DNA from: CAYIHX01 sp964363305
GTDB taxonomy: Bacteria; Bdellovibrionota; UBA1018
DNA length: 64,000 nt
Assembly: GCA_964363305.1 (NCBI GenBank)
Contig: CAYIHX010000017.1
Span: forward strand, 7,206 to 71,205
Direction of reading: 5' to 3'
Shown here: positions 32,910 to 41,690 of the stretch, one piece after another
Numbering within the stretch: the first letter of the stretch is position 1
How the letters are laid out: each line of letters opens with the position of its first letter
Program-made: the position numbers and the translations under genes
The notes under the pieces: model-generated
Told to the model about the DNA's origin: nothing
Databases searched by the model: none
What the model saw: only the letters and a program-made list of their open reading frames with translations

Positions 32910-33422
32910 CTATGCTTCAGAAACTTTGGCTAATATTGAATAGACAACTCGATCGCTACCTTGCCACTGAATCTCTTTCCAGAAAGTTAGTCCAGATTTT
33001 TCAGCGACTCGCTTTGAAGGAATATTCCCAGGTTGGATAACAGCCACAATTTGTTTCAACGCAAGGCATTCGAAGCCATATCGAATGGCGGCAGTGGCGC
33101 TTTCGTGACCGTAACCTAAACCCCATTTCGATCTGTGAAGCATGTAACCAATATTTATCTCTTTCATGTCTTTAATAAAATGAAGTCCACAAAATCCAAT
33201 GACTCGATTCTTATCTTTCTCCGTCAGAACCCAATCTCCGATCCCGTACTTTGTCCAATGTCCCATCATCAAAGTTAATTTTTCATCGGTGTCTTTTAAG
33301 TTATTTGAAAAACCGTTCAGCCAATATCTGGCCGTTTCGGCATCGCTAAAACATGAATGTAGATCGAGGAGGTCTCCAGGTTGGGGCTGACGAAAAATAA
33401 GATGTTCGGAGTCTGGAGTCAT
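32910..33422 (-). CDS. RimJ/RimL-type GNAT acetyltransferase
   Basis: A 170-residue acetyltransferase of the RimJ/RimL (GNAT_3) type: LIFRQPQPGDLLDLHSCFSDAE at the start, INIGYMLHRSKWGLGYGHESATAAI as acetyl-CoA site at about residue 95, and VIQPGNIPSKRVAEKSGLTF near the end. These enzymes acetylate protein N-termini or small molecules. The AT-rich codon use differs from the surrounding core genes. It lies 50 bp after the NTF2-like gene and 18 bp before the next GNAT gene, all on one strand. Confidence 0.82.
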   Translation of the reverse strand: MTPDSEHLIFRQPQPGDLLDLHSCFSDAETARYWLNGFSNNLKDTDEKLTLMMGHWTKYGIGDWVLTEKDKNRVIGFCGLHFIKDMKEINIGYMLHRSKWGLGYGHESATAAIRYGFECLALKQIVAVIQPGNIPSKRVAEKSGLTFWKEIQWQGSDRVVYSILAKVSEA

Positions 33423-33472
33423 GATTTCGAACCTATATTACTCAGTTTGAGCGCTCAACATTTCAGTGGCTC

Positions 33473-33874
33473 TCAGGCCTTTGCGAGCCGAGGTTGGGAG
33501 ATAGACCAGTGTGTCTGAATAATTTTCCAGTCCTTTCCGAACAGTCGATAAACTTCGGTGCAGTTCCATCGCGAAGTCTCAGTGCCGCCGCAGGAGACAT
33601 AGTTGAAGGTAAGGATTGCGACATTCCCAACCAATTCGACCTTTGGGTCAATCAAGTCGTAGCGGTCGACTCGAATTTTTCCGCGGAGACTTTCGTAGTA
33701 TCGGGTCAGCTCCGAGAGGCCGTTGATTCGGCGTTCGATGAATGGGTCGAAGTATGTTATGTCCGGGGCGCTGATTTCTAGGCAGCCCGATGGATCGCCT
33801 CTCCCCCACCGATCCAGAGCGCCTTTCTCTAGCTCGATGAGTTTGTCCGTGATTTCGTTATTTTTTCTATTCAT
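33473..33874 (-). CDS. NTF2-like (DUF4440/SnoaL-type) protein
   Basis: A 133-residue cone-fold protein typical of DUF4440 or SnoaL-like families: KLIELEKGALDRWGRGDPSGCLEI, ITYFDPF, LTRYYESLRG, and a C-terminal TEVYRLFGKDWKIIQTHWS. Members are isomerases, cyclases or binding proteins with a central hydrophobic pocket; the function here is open. AGAAGG lies 7 nt before the ATG at 33874; a second ATG at 33892 would add six residues. First gene of the AT-rich trio. Confidence 0.78.
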   Translation of the reverse strand: MNRKNNEITDKLIELEKGALDRWGRGDPSGCLEISAPDITYFDPFIERRINGLSELTRYYESLRGKIRVDRYDLIDPKVELVGNVAILTFNYVSCGGTETSRWNCTEVYRLFGKDWKIIQTHWSISQPRLAKA

Positions 33875-33955
33875 ACAATGACCTTCTCTCATGTCTACGT
33901 AGCATTCTGAAAAAGTTCGCCGACGACGCTGGGATCACGTATCCTCGATAACGCC

Positions 33956-34549
33956 TTACCGTTTGCAGACGACCCCATCCTCCAGGGTAACTTGGCTTGC
34001 GCCGCTTTTTCCTCGCGTCAGAAAAACCGCCGCTCTGATTTTTTCAACCGGATCTGGGTAGAGGGCGCCGCAGTCCGCTCCGCCCTTCTCTTCCGCGGGT
34101 TCCTGGGCTGCATCGAGCCGCACCGCTTTATTCATCGGCAAGTCGCGGAGGTCGCACCTCATCGGCTGATCCATGAACCAGTTGTAGTCGCTTCGCGTCA
34201 GCGATCGGTCGCGGACGGGGCCGTAGCTCAATTGTGTTGAGCGGGCCGACGCCGCGCTCGCTTGAGGGATCGGCGTGACCCAACCCGCGACCCCAATCTC
34301 TCGGCCAGTGCAACGTGAGTGAGCATAGATTCGCTTTGACCACTGAATCTGGTCGCCAGACACCGTCAGGGTGTCTTGATGACAGCGTGTCACCGTGATG
34401 TTAGCGTCCTCGCCGATGGGCCGAGGCACCTTCTGCTTCGGGCAGAGATAGACCCCCTGAATCCGTAAGTCTTGGTCGAGGCTGGATCGTTCCAGTGCGC
34501 TGCAATTTGAAAGCGTGAGTAATGTCAAAAATGGTCCCAGAAGCCGCAT
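33956..34549 (-). CDS. Lipoprotein of unknown function
   Basis: A 197-residue exported protein with signal segment LLGPFLTLLTLSNC. The apparent lipobox has asparagine at -1, like the metzincin at 5794, so either the lipobox is relaxed in this organism or both are secreted another way. Six further cysteines (YLCPK, TRCHQ, SRCTG, MRCDL, ADCGA, VVCKR) suggest three disulphides in the periplasm or outside. I chose the second of two adjacent ATG codons, 5 nt after AGGAGG. The start region overlaps the divergent AsmA-like gene by about 28 bp. Confidence 0.65.
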   Translation of the reverse strand: MRLLGPFLTLLTLSNCSALERSSLDQDLRIQGVYLCPKQKVPRPIGEDANITVTRCHQDTLTVSGDQIQWSKRIYAHSRCTGREIGVAGWVTPIPQASAASARSTQLSYGPVRDRSLTRSDYNWFMDQPMRCDLRDLPMNKAVRLDAAQEPAEEKGGADCGALYPDPVEKIRAAVFLTRGKSGASQVTLEDGVVCKR

Positions 34550-36489
34550 CATCGCCTCCTACCGGAAGTTCGCCTCCGAAGAAAGGTCTTGCCCCGTACC
34601 TCACGGTGATTGCGTGGATGAGCCTGGGAATCTACCTGCTCTATGTTCTTGCCGTGATCCTCATTCTGGATACCCCTTTTTTCCGCTGGGCGGCAAAGCT
34701 GGAGGACCCCACTTTGACCTACGCCGAGTTCTCCGGCGCCTGGTCGCTCGTCCCTGGAAAGATTCACATCCGCGAGTTCAAAGTCGTCGTGCTGGATTCG
34801 AACGTCGATATCGAAGTGAAGGTTCGGGATATCGTGGGGTGGATCAATCCCCTTCGGCTGCTTCGAAGCGAAGTCGACGTGCTTTCAATCCGAGGCGAGC
34901 GGGCGACATTTCGGTACCTTGCAAAAACCGCTTCGGAAGGAGCGGCGTTCCACGGTGAGCATTCCTCCGCGGAGACCCAGAAGTCCGTGTCGGATGAAGA
35001 GCTCGAGCTTCGGGCCCGAAAAAACTGGAAAATTTTTGTTCGGGGGATTGTCTTGAACGTCGAGAGCGCCTCGTTTGAAGGACGGGAGCTTCGCGGTCAA
35101 AAGATGAAAGTCCGCGGTGGATTTTTTCTTCAGCCAGGAACCGCGGCAGAGGTTTTCCCGTCCAGTTTGGAGATCGAAGGGGGCGCTTTTGGTTCCGGGA
35201 TCACGCGGATTCAGCTCCGTGGCGAGACCCGTTTCCATCGCTTCTGGCTGAGGGATTCGTCCGGGGACCAGATTTTCCGGTACTTCGACGTCGACGTGAC
35301 CGCGAAAGGCGCCGCGGAAAATTTCGAGGCGCTCAACCTGACTTTGCGAAGTTTGCCCGGCTATCGCTTTCGCCGTCTGGGCGGAAATGTCCAGCTCACG
35401 GTAGCGGCGCGGAAGGGGATGCTTCAGCCCGGTAGCGAGCTGGTCGTCGATCCGAGCCAAATCGAGTTTGAGAGCCCACAGTTTGAGCTGGCCGGGAGGG
35501 GCAAGGTCCGGTGGTTCGTTCCGTGGGCGCCGGGGGCGTCTTATTCGGAAATCGAGAGCGATGTACGGGCCGTGCGATTCAAGGTCCAGGCCGGCAAGAT
35601 GGCGCAAGTCCGGGCTTCGGCCAGCCGAATTCAAGCTCGGGCCCGAATTCAAGGACTCCATCTCGTGAAGCCCTTCGTCGGCGTTCGGGCTCGTGTCGAT
35701 TTGCGGGAGGCGCGAGTTTTCGCTCGAGGCATTCGGAAATTCAAGGCGGACCCGCACTGGTCTGTGAAGGGCTTGGCGAAGGGAGGTTTTTCTCTGGTCA
35801 GCGGCGACGAGCCACCGGCTTCTTGGCCTTTTCAGCGGTCCAAAGCGGGTCTGACCTTTGAAATCCTCTTCGCGGACTTCATCTCCTCCGTCACTCCGAC
35901 GTACTTCGACGCCACGGGAAAGGTTCGCACGGACCTCGAGCCCGTCGATCTTCGTACCGGACGCGCGCGCTTCTCGGACGTTGATGTCGATCTCTCAGTA
36001 GGCACGCGGATGTTTGATCGGTTTTCGGTGAGCCTCAAAACGAAAGCGCTCAGTCGAATTCTCCCGGTGGCGACGGGCGGTGATGGAAACTGGAGTGGGT
36101 CGTCCGTTCTGAAGATCGGTGAATTCGGTACCATGCTCACCGCTTTGAAAGACACTCTCGAGCTGCCGGGCTTGGCCGTCAGTTTGCTGGGCGCGCGCAA
36201 CCTGATGGCCGAATTCGACTGGGAGCTGACGTCCGAGCAGTTGTGGCTTCGCGCACCTCGGATTGAGACGGACGGAGGCTGGACGGCCTGGGGCACGCTC
36301 GTGCATTCGTTCCTGACAGATCAACCCGAGCTCGCAGTGGAAGCTCGTGTGCTGAGTGTGCTGCCGATCGGCCTCGTTCGGCAGGGTTCCAGGACCTCGT
36401 TCACCCTGTTTCCGACCGCGGGTTGGTTTGATGCTCGCGTGCTCGGGTTGGGGGAGTCCGATTTTCATAGCCCGGAGGGATTCCAATGA
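34522..36489 (+). CDS. AsmA/YdbH-like envelope protein
   Basis: A 655-residue protein with a proline-rich cytoplasmic lead, one membrane helix at about residues 27-50 (VIAWMSLGIYLLYVLAVILIL) and a large, beta-rich periplasmic part. The start of that part (LTYAEFSGAWSLVPGKIHIREFKVVVLD, then LRSEVDVLSIRGERATFRY) resembles AsmA-like and TamB-like proteins, which shuttle phospholipid or modulate outer-membrane assembly. No single domain is certain. The start overlaps the divergent lipoprotein gene. Its stop overlaps the pirin start as ATGA, so the two are coupled, but no shared function is known. Confidence 0.6.
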   Translation: MSKMVPEAASSPPTGSSPPKKGLAPYLTVIAWMSLGIYLLYVLAVILILDTPFFRWAAKLEDPTLTYAEFSGAWSLVPGKIHIREFKVVVLDSNVDIEVKVRDIVGWINPLRLLRSEVDVLSIRGERATFRYLAKTASEGAAFHGEHSSAETQKSVSDEELELRARKNWKIFVRGIVLNVESASFEGRELRGQKMKVRGGFFLQPGTAAEVFPSSLEIEGGAFGSGITRIQLRGETRFHRFWLRDSSGDQIFRYFDVDVTAKGAAENFEALNLTLRSLPGYRFRRLGGNVQLTVAARKGMLQPGSELVVDPSQIEFESPQFELAGRGKVRWFVPWAPGASYSEIESDVRAVRFKVQAGKMAQVRASASRIQARARIQGLHLVKPFVGVRARVDLREARVFARGIRKFKADPHWSVKGLAKGGFSLVSGDEPPASWPFQRSKAGLTFEILFADFISSVTPTYFDATGKVRTDLEPVDLRTGRARFSDVDVDLSVGTRMFDRFSVSLKTKALSRILPVATGGDGNWSGSSVLKIGEFGTMLTALKDTLELPGLAVSLLGARNLMAEFDWELTSEQLWLRAPRIETDGGWTAWGTLVHSFLTDQPELAVEARVLSVLPIGLVRQGSRTSFTLFPTAGWFDARVLGLGESDFHSPEGFQ

Positions 36490-37139
36490 TTCAACTGAGA
36501 AAGTCCGAAGAGAGAGGTCATTTCGATCACGGTTGGCTGGACACCTATCACACGTTTTCTTTCTCCCAGTACCACGACCCGAAGTTCATGGGCTTCAGCG
36601 ATCTGCGCGTGATCAATGAGGACAAGATCGCCCCGGGGGAAGGCTTTGGCACCCACGGACATCGAGACATGGAGATCATCACTTACGTGATCTCCGGTGG
36701 GGTGGGCCATAAAGACAGCATGGGTAACGGCGAGACGATTCCGCCGGGTGAGTTTCAATACATGAGCGCGGGCCAGGGCGTGACTCATAGCGAGTTCAAT
36801 GGTTCCGATCGCGAGGTCACTCACCTTTTTCAAATTTGGATTCAGCCCGACGAAATGGGAGTGAAGCCTCGTTACGGGCGTTTGTCGTTCAGCCCGGAGG
36901 AGAAGCGGGGGGCTTTGCGTCTCGTTGCCTCGAAGAGCGGTGAGAACGGGTCGATTGCGATTCGACAAGATGTGCGTCTCTATGTGGCGGGCCTGGAGGC
37001 GGGGCGCGCGCTTGAAGCGCCGCTTGCACTGGGGCGCAAGGCTTGGGTTCATGCCGTCCGGGGGGCGGTCTCGGTGAACGGAGTGGCGCTTCGGGGAGGT
37101 GACTCCGTGGCCGTGAAAGATGAGGCCACGCTCCGTTTT
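36486..37139 (+). CDS. Pirin-family protein, 3' end lost in assembly gap
   Basis: Pirins are bicupin proteins; YhhW-type members oxidise quercetin. The visible 218 residues start MIQLRKSEERGHFDHGWLDT, a YhhW/YhaK-like opening. The metal ligands are GTHGHRDME at about residue 57 and the later HSEF at about residue 101, giving three His and one Glu. The second cupin is present, and the usual family ends only about 15 residues after the last visible residues (KDEATLRF). The stop is hidden in or near the N run at 37140. The gap itself is probably a mis-assembled palindrome, so the gene may be intact. Confidence 0.82.
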
Positions 37140-37149
37140 NNNNNNNNNN
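37140..37149. other. Assembly gap (ten N)
   Basis: Artificial spacer between two contigs. The right flank begins with TGGAGCCTGACCCCTCAG, one end of the palindrome class seen complete at 46886-46986, so the missing sequence is most likely the rest of such an element plus the pirin stop codon. Confidence 0.95.
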
Positions 37150-37167
37150 TGGAGCCTGACCCCTCAG
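37150..37167. repeat. Surviving end of a GGAGCCTGACCCC-type palindrome
   Basis: These 18 bases match the right end of the 46886-46986 palindrome exactly. The TCA at 37164-37166 is the reverse-strand TGA stop of the FHA-GGDEF gene, so the repeat end provides the stop codon. The rest of the element is in the gap. Confidence 0.8.
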
Positions 37168-38099
37168 CTCGCGACGCAGACTTTGTTTCGGCCGGTCTCT
37201 TTGGCTTGATAGAGCGCCTTGTCGGCGCATTTGAGCAGGGCCAGGCCTGAGTCGGTATCGGCACGCATCTCCGCCACGCCCATGCTGGTCGTGATGGGTA
37301 GTTTTTTGCCTTCATAGATAAAAGCGTGTGACTCGATCGCGCTGCGGATTCTCTCCCCGAGCTGAATCGCGTCTTTGAGGCTGGTGTTGCCGAGAAGCAC
37401 GACGAACTCCTCGCCACCGAAGCGCGCGAAGATGTCCTTGGGTCTGAGGTGCGAAGTCTTGATGAGGTGGGTGAATTCTTTCAGTACGAAATCGCCAGCA
37501 TCGTGCCCATGGTTGTCATTCACCTTCTTGAAAAAATCGAGATCGAAGTAGAGCAGGGTGAAGTCCGTATGGAGTGCGCGCGCGCGCTTGAATTCGGCCT
37601 CGAGCGCCTCCATCAGGTAACCCTTGTTGAAGATCTTCGTCATCGCGTCGGTATGGGCGGCCGAGCTCAGATTTCCGATGAACAGCGTTTCGAGCTCTCC
37701 CTGGGGAAGAAATTTGAGAATGGAATTGCCGAGGCGAACCATGTCTTCTTTGGTGAGTTTCACGGTGCTGTTTGCTTCGACCTTCTTGTCGTTCACGAAC
37801 GTACCGTTGGATGAGCCGAGGTCAGTGAGGGTTACCACGCCGTTCTTTTTGGTGATCTGCGCGTGCCTGCGCGAAATGCTTTGGTCAGCGAGCGAGATTT
37901 CCACCGCGGGATCGCGACCGATCACCATTTCCTCCTGCGTGAGAAAGTAGCGCTGCCCTTGGGGAGTGCCCCGGACAATGATTAGACAGGCCGGTTGGTC
38001 TTTGGCTTTTTCCATCTCCTTTTTCAGGGTGGCTTGGTCGCCGCTGAGGACCGTCGTCTTTTCGCTATTATCGTCTCCGTCTTGGGGGGGTACGCTCAT
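37164..38099 (-). CDS. FHA-GGDEF diguanylate cyclase, DgcB-like
   Basis: A 311-residue cytoplasmic signalling enzyme that makes cyclic di-GMP. After a 40-residue tail comes an FHA domain (IGRDPAVEISLADQSISRRHAQI, LGSSNGTFVN, about residues 55-135), then a GGDEF domain with active site RFGGEEF at about residue 225 and DFFKKVNDNHGHDAGD. The RxxD inhibitory site is not evident. The order tail-FHA-GGDEF matches Bdellovibrio DgcB, whose FHA domain is reported to bind its own phosphorylated N-terminal tail. Here TTVLSG at residues 15-20 is a candidate phospho-threonine site. The stop codon lies in the palindrome end at 37164. Confidence 0.9.
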   Translation of the reverse strand: MSVPPQDGDDNSEKTTVLSGDQATLKKEMEKAKDQPACLIIVRGTPQGQRYFLTQEEMVIGRDPAVEISLADQSISRRHAQITKKNGVVTLTDLGSSNGTFVNDKKVEANSTVKLTKEDMVRLGNSILKFLPQGELETLFIGNLSSAAHTDAMTKIFNKGYLMEALEAEFKRARALHTDFTLLYFDLDFFKKVNDNHGHDAGDFVLKEFTHLIKTSHLRPKDIFARFGGEEFVVLLGNTSLKDAIQLGERIRSAIESHAFIYEGKKLPITTSMGVAEMRADTDSGLALLKCADKALYQAKETGRNKVCVAS

Positions 38100-38138
38100 G
38101 GTTTTTAAAGGTTAAAAGGAATGATCGCTTGGCGTCAA

Positions 38139-39524
38139 TCATTCCTCGCGGCGACCCCGAAGACGGGCATACGCCGAATTTTCTTCATCCTCATTGCGGC
38201 GCGTCTCCGCATCCATCAATTCGCTGCCCCGCTGGAGGCTGTCCTTGATGTATATTTTTCCCTCTTCAACGCCGGGTTGGTCAAAAGGGTTGACCCCCCA
38301 GGCGGTGCCTACGAAGGCGGTCAGCGTGCTGAGGGCGAAATAAAGCGCACCGAGGTTGCGTTCGTCGAGGATGTCGAGCTTCCACGAGAAATGAGGTCGA
38401 TCGCGCCTGCTCAGAACGAGAGAGATCGCTTGATATTCGATTCGCAGGAGGTCGTGTAGTGAGGTTCTGCTCAAGAGGTCGAAAGCGGGAAACTGAGAAA
38501 GTCCGGCTCCGGCCAGCGTCCGCGGGAGCTTAACCTCGTCTTCGACCTGGTCGATCGTGAGGAAGAAGGTCACTTTGTCATCGGGGCCGTCACGCATGAG
38601 CTGCAGGATGCTGTGTTGGTCGGTCGTGCCGAGCGCTGCGAGTGGTGTGAAGCCCTTTCCGTCCTTACCTAGGCTCTCGCCCCAAAGCTGCACGAACCAG
38701 GAACTCATCGAGCGCAGAGGCGTCGAGTAAGGCATGCAGACGTGAACTGGGCGTTTCTTGGCGTGGCGGAGGAGATCGATTCCGATCGTGAAAAGCGCAT
38801 TTTTCTCGATGGCAGTGCGTTCACAATAATCACGCACCTGTTTGGCGCCCTGTAGGAAACTGACTGGGTCGAGCCCCGCGAGGAGAGCCGGAAAGAGTCC
38901 AACGGGAGAGAAGACGCTGAAGCGGCCGCCGATGGAAGGATCGATGTCGAGCGTGCGAATTTTGTGCTGGATGGCAAAAGCTCGGAGGTCTCCACGCACG
39001 GGGTCCGTCACCGCGACCACCTGGTTAGACCAGCGTTCTTTGCCGAGCCACTCGAGCGCGAGCATCGCCTGGGCCATGGTTTCAAACGTGGTGCCTGATT
39101 TCGTGACGATGCAGACGAGCGTCTTTTCCGGGCGGAGCAGCGCGAGAGTGGTGCGCCATTCGATGGGATCGGGGTTCTCCAGGAAGTGAAAGCGGGGCTC
39201 GGGGTTTTTCCGATGCGCGAGGGCGGCCATCAGGCTGATGGGCCCGAGTGAGCTGCCTCCGATTCCAAGAAAGAGAACGTCAGTGGGATGGAGGGTTCCG
39301 CGAATCTGGGAGGTGAGGGTTTGACAGGCTTCGAGCTGCGAAATTTTCAGGTCAATCGGCGCGTTATAGAAGCCGACCTCGCCGGAGTCGAAGCGTGCAT
39401 GCAACTTCGACCAGGCTTGCGCCGGGTCAAAGCCCTCGGCGGCTGTTTTCCCGGGGCCGTGAAGGAGTCCGGACCAATCAAGAGTGAGGGGCGCGCTGCC
39501 AAGTTTTCCTGCGGTGGTGCTCAT
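38139..39524 (-). CDS. pgi: Glucose-6-phosphate isomerase
   Basis: Interconverts glucose-6-phosphate and fructose-6-phosphate. The 461-residue product has FLGIGGSSLGP near residue 95, the sugar-phosphate loop TKSGTTFET, the signature DPSIGGRFSVFSPVG with catalytic Arg/Glu surroundings, and WGESLGKDGKGFTPLAALGTTDQHSILQL. The size matches the shorter bacterial type. I start at the ATG at 39524, with AAGG upstream, rather than the TTG at 39551. It stands between the diguanylate cyclase and an acyl-CoA dehydrogenase on the same strand. Confidence 0.92.
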   Translation of the reverse strand: MSTTAGKLGSAPLTLDWSGLLHGPGKTAAEGFDPAQAWSKLHARFDSGEVGFYNAPIDLKISQLEACQTLTSQIRGTLHPTDVLFLGIGGSSLGPISLMAALAHRKNPEPRFHFLENPDPIEWRTTLALLRPEKTLVCIVTKSGTTFETMAQAMLALEWLGKERWSNQVVAVTDPVRGDLRAFAIQHKIRTLDIDPSIGGRFSVFSPVGLFPALLAGLDPVSFLQGAKQVRDYCERTAIEKNALFTIGIDLLRHAKKRPVHVCMPYSTPLRSMSSWFVQLWGESLGKDGKGFTPLAALGTTDQHSILQLMRDGPDDKVTFFLTIDQVEDEVKLPRTLAGAGLSQFPAFDLLSRTSLHDLLRIEYQAISLVLSRRDRPHFSWKLDILDERNLGALYFALSTLTAFVGTAWGVNPFDQPGVEEGKIYIKDSLQRGSELMDAETRRNEDEENSAYARLRGRREE

Positions 39525-39591
39525 GAAGGCCTTGTAGCACGCGTCCGCCAAAGGGGAAACGACGGTCTCGGGCTGTCGTGAGCCGGAAGGG

Positions 39592-40725
39592 TTATGCCAA
39601 CAGCGCGCGGCCGATGATGTGCCGCTGTACTTGGTTGGTGCCTTCGACGATCTGAAGCACCTTAGCCTCGCGCATGTAGCGCTCGACCGGGAAGTCTTGC
39701 GTATACCCCGAGCCGCCGAGCACCTGCACGGCGTCGGTGGTCACCTTCATCGCCATGTCGGTGGCGAAAAGTTTAGCCACTGAAGCTTCTGTCGAGAAAG
39801 GCAGTCCTTGGTCGCGCAGGTATGCCGCGCGGTAGACCAGCAGGCGGGCGGCGTCGAGCTGGGTTTTCATGTCGGCCAACATGAAGGAAACGCCCTGAAA
39901 CTCTCCGATACTTTTCCCAAACTGCTCGCGCTGGCGAGCGTGGTTAATGGCTACGCTCATGGCTGCCTCCGCTACGCCCACCGCGATCGACGCGATGGTG
40001 ATGCGTCCTCCGTCGAGAGCCTTCATCGCGGCCTTGAATCCCTCGCCTTCGGTACCCACGAGATTCGCGGCGGGAATACGGGTATTTTCCAGCACGATCT
40101 CCATCGTGTGGGAGGCGTTTGCGCCCATTTTTTTTTCGCGCTTGCCCAGTTGAAATCCAGGCGTACCTTTTTCAAGCACAAAGCACGAGACGCCCTTTGT
40201 TCCGGGCCCGCCGGTGCGGGCCATGAGCATGATCACTTCAGCCGAGTCAGCCTGCGTGATCCATTGCTTCGTGCCGTTGATGATGTAGTGGTCGCCGTCG
40301 CGGCGTGCCGTTGTGCGCAGCGAACCCGCGTCCGAGCCGCTTCCGGCCTCCGATAGAGCAAAGGCTCCGATGCCCTGGCCTGCGGCCAGTCTGGGGATAA
40401 ATTTCTTCTTTTGTTCGCTTGTTCCGGATGCCTGAAGAATCATTTGCGGCAGGCCAGTCACGGCCACGCTGATCGCATAGGCTGCACTGACCTTCGAGAG
40501 CTCTTCGAGCGCGATGACATATTCTTGATAGCCGAGGCCCGCGCCGCCCCATTCTTCCGCGACCGGTATACCGGTGAGTCCGAGTTCGCCTAAGCGCGCG
40601 ATCAACTCAGGGCGGAAAGTTTCGGTGGCCTCGTCGCCTTCGACGAGCGGGGCGAGCTCCTTCTCGGCGAACTGGCGGGCGAGCTTGCGGAGTTCCTGGC
40701 GTTCGGGCGTTTCAAGGTAGGACAT
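39592..40725 (-). CDS. Acyl-CoA dehydrogenase
   Basis: FAD enzyme that introduces a trans double bond into acyl-CoA. The 377-residue protein has YVIALEELSKVSAAYAIS, the FAD motif ALSEAGSGSDAGSLRTTA at about residue 128, WITQADSAE, and the C-terminal QVLGGSGYTQDFPVERYMREAKVLQIVEGTNQVQ. The latter contains the catalytic glutamate (VEGTNQ) of short-chain (butyryl-CoA type) dehydrogenases. A second member lies at 42941. The two flank an interval with REPIN copies and a transposase gene, so they may once have been adjacent. Confidence 0.92.
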   Translation of the reverse strand: MSYLETPERQELRKLARQFAEKELAPLVEGDEATETFRPELIARLGELGLTGIPVAEEWGGAGLGYQEYVIALEELSKVSAAYAISVAVTGLPQMILQASGTSEQKKKFIPRLAAGQGIGAFALSEAGSGSDAGSLRTTARRDGDHYIINGTKQWITQADSAEVIMLMARTGGPGTKGVSCFVLEKGTPGFQLGKREKKMGANASHTMEIVLENTRIPAANLVGTEGEGFKAAMKALDGGRITIASIAVGVAEAAMSVAINHARQREQFGKSIGEFQGVSFMLADMKTQLDAARLLVYRAAYLRDQGLPFSTEASVAKLFATDMAMKVTTDAVQVLGGSGYTQDFPVERYMREAKVLQIVEGTNQVQRHIIGRALLA

Positions 40726-40847
40726 TGTTTATGGATGTACCATGGCGGGGCGCCGGTTGGAATGACTGGTCGGGCATGAGGGAGGTGCAGGGCCTTCCCC
40801 CTGCGCTGCAGCCCGCTCTCTGTGGGGCGCGATGTTCGGAGATGGAT

Positions 40848-40914
40848 TTCGCTCGATGCGAACTTTGAGAGGAGTGACTCAGGATGACGCTTGCCAGTCT
40901 TCGTGTTGGGCGAA
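40848..40914. repeat. REPIN-like element, copy A
   Basis: Two hairpin units, TTCGCTCGATGCGAA (40848-40862) and TTCGTGTTGGGCGAA (40900-40914), 37 nt apart, with a TGACGC at the position of the conserved TGACTC and a further TGACTC 10 nt earlier. Total 67 nt, the same as the three other copies. Located in the 223-bp intergenic region between the acyl-CoA dehydrogenase and the C39-like peptidase. Confidence 0.85.
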
Positions 40915-40948
40915 ACGCCGTCCGACCGGGCTCGTTTTAGGAGGGGGG

Positions 40949-41593
40949 CTACTCCAGCCGAAGGAGCGACCCCGGGAAAGCTTGCAGAGGATTCGCTCCA
41001 CTTGCGATAATTCCTAGGTGGATGTTCCGCTCGTACGTGCCGTAGCGATTTTCGAAGTCGTGCCACCGTTCGAGTAATTCCGGAACAGGGAGCCAAGCAT
41101 AGCCTTGCGGGACGGAGGGGTCCATGACGTAGGCGTTGGCATCATCGATCGCGACCAACACGACGTAGTGACCGGAATCCCAGAGATTTTTCCACTCGAT
41201 GAGCCGGTCGGCCTGATCGGGCCACGCCTGGATGTCGAGGATGACTGTCTCTCCACGGAGGAGGTGGCCCCTGAGGTCTTCCGCTGTCATTCCCTTTTTC
41301 AACTCGGCTTTGAGGCCGAACGTTTTGAGCGTCTCGAGTATCTTCTTCGGATGAGTGCCCTGCGCCTCGGTCGTATCGAGCATCTTGTGCAGGGTCATCT
41401 CTGGGCCTTCCCAGGCTTGCCAGTAGCGAAGCACTCCGACTGCGGCGGCGGCGCCACAGCTATATACGGTTGCTTGCCGAGTCAGGGGGACGGGCAGGGC
41501 GTCTGCCGGCAGGCTGACCACGGGAGCTGCGGCCCGTGCCAGCGAACTGAGAAGCGCGATCGAAAGAAGCAAAAGGGGGTTCACTCGGCGCAA
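40949..41593 (-). CDS. Secreted C39-like cysteine peptidase
   Basis: A 214-residue protein with a signal peptide (LLLLSIALLSSLARAAA) and a papain-like C39 fold. It has the Gln and catalytic Cys in RQATVYSCGAAAAVGVLRYW at about residue 46, the His in DSGHYVVLVAID at about residue 140 and the Asp in YVMDPS. C39 peptidases cleave double-glycine leaders when fused to ABC exporters. This one is free and exported, so a general or regulatory protease role is likelier. The TTG start at 41593 is supported by AAGGAG 5 nt upstream. REPIN copies lie on both sides (40848 and 41691). Confidence 0.8.
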   Translation of the reverse strand: MRRVNPLLLLSIALLSSLARAAAPVVSLPADALPVPLTRQATVYSCGAAAAVGVLRYWQAWEGPEMTLHKMLDTTEAQGTHPKKILETLKTFGLKAELKKGMTAEDLRGHLLRGETVILDIQAWPDQADRLIEWKNLWDSGHYVVLVAIDDANAYVMDPSVPQGYAWLPVPELLERWHDFENRYGTYERNIHLGIIASGANPLQAFPGSLLRLE

Positions 41594-41690
41594 GCTAGCT
41601 CCTTCGGAAAAAATGACAAGGTGGAATCCTTCTTTTTTTGGAGTGTTTTTTCTTGGAGGCGTCGCTTTCTTGGGGACGATGCGTCAGAGT

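Noticed and set aside
32472..33892. Possible integron gene-cassette array (small single-strand genes, GCTCAAC and GTTGGGA strings near 33452-33499)
   Set aside because: The second string lies inside the NTF2-like coding sequence and spacers of 18-50 bp are too short for attC sites; no integrase is present.
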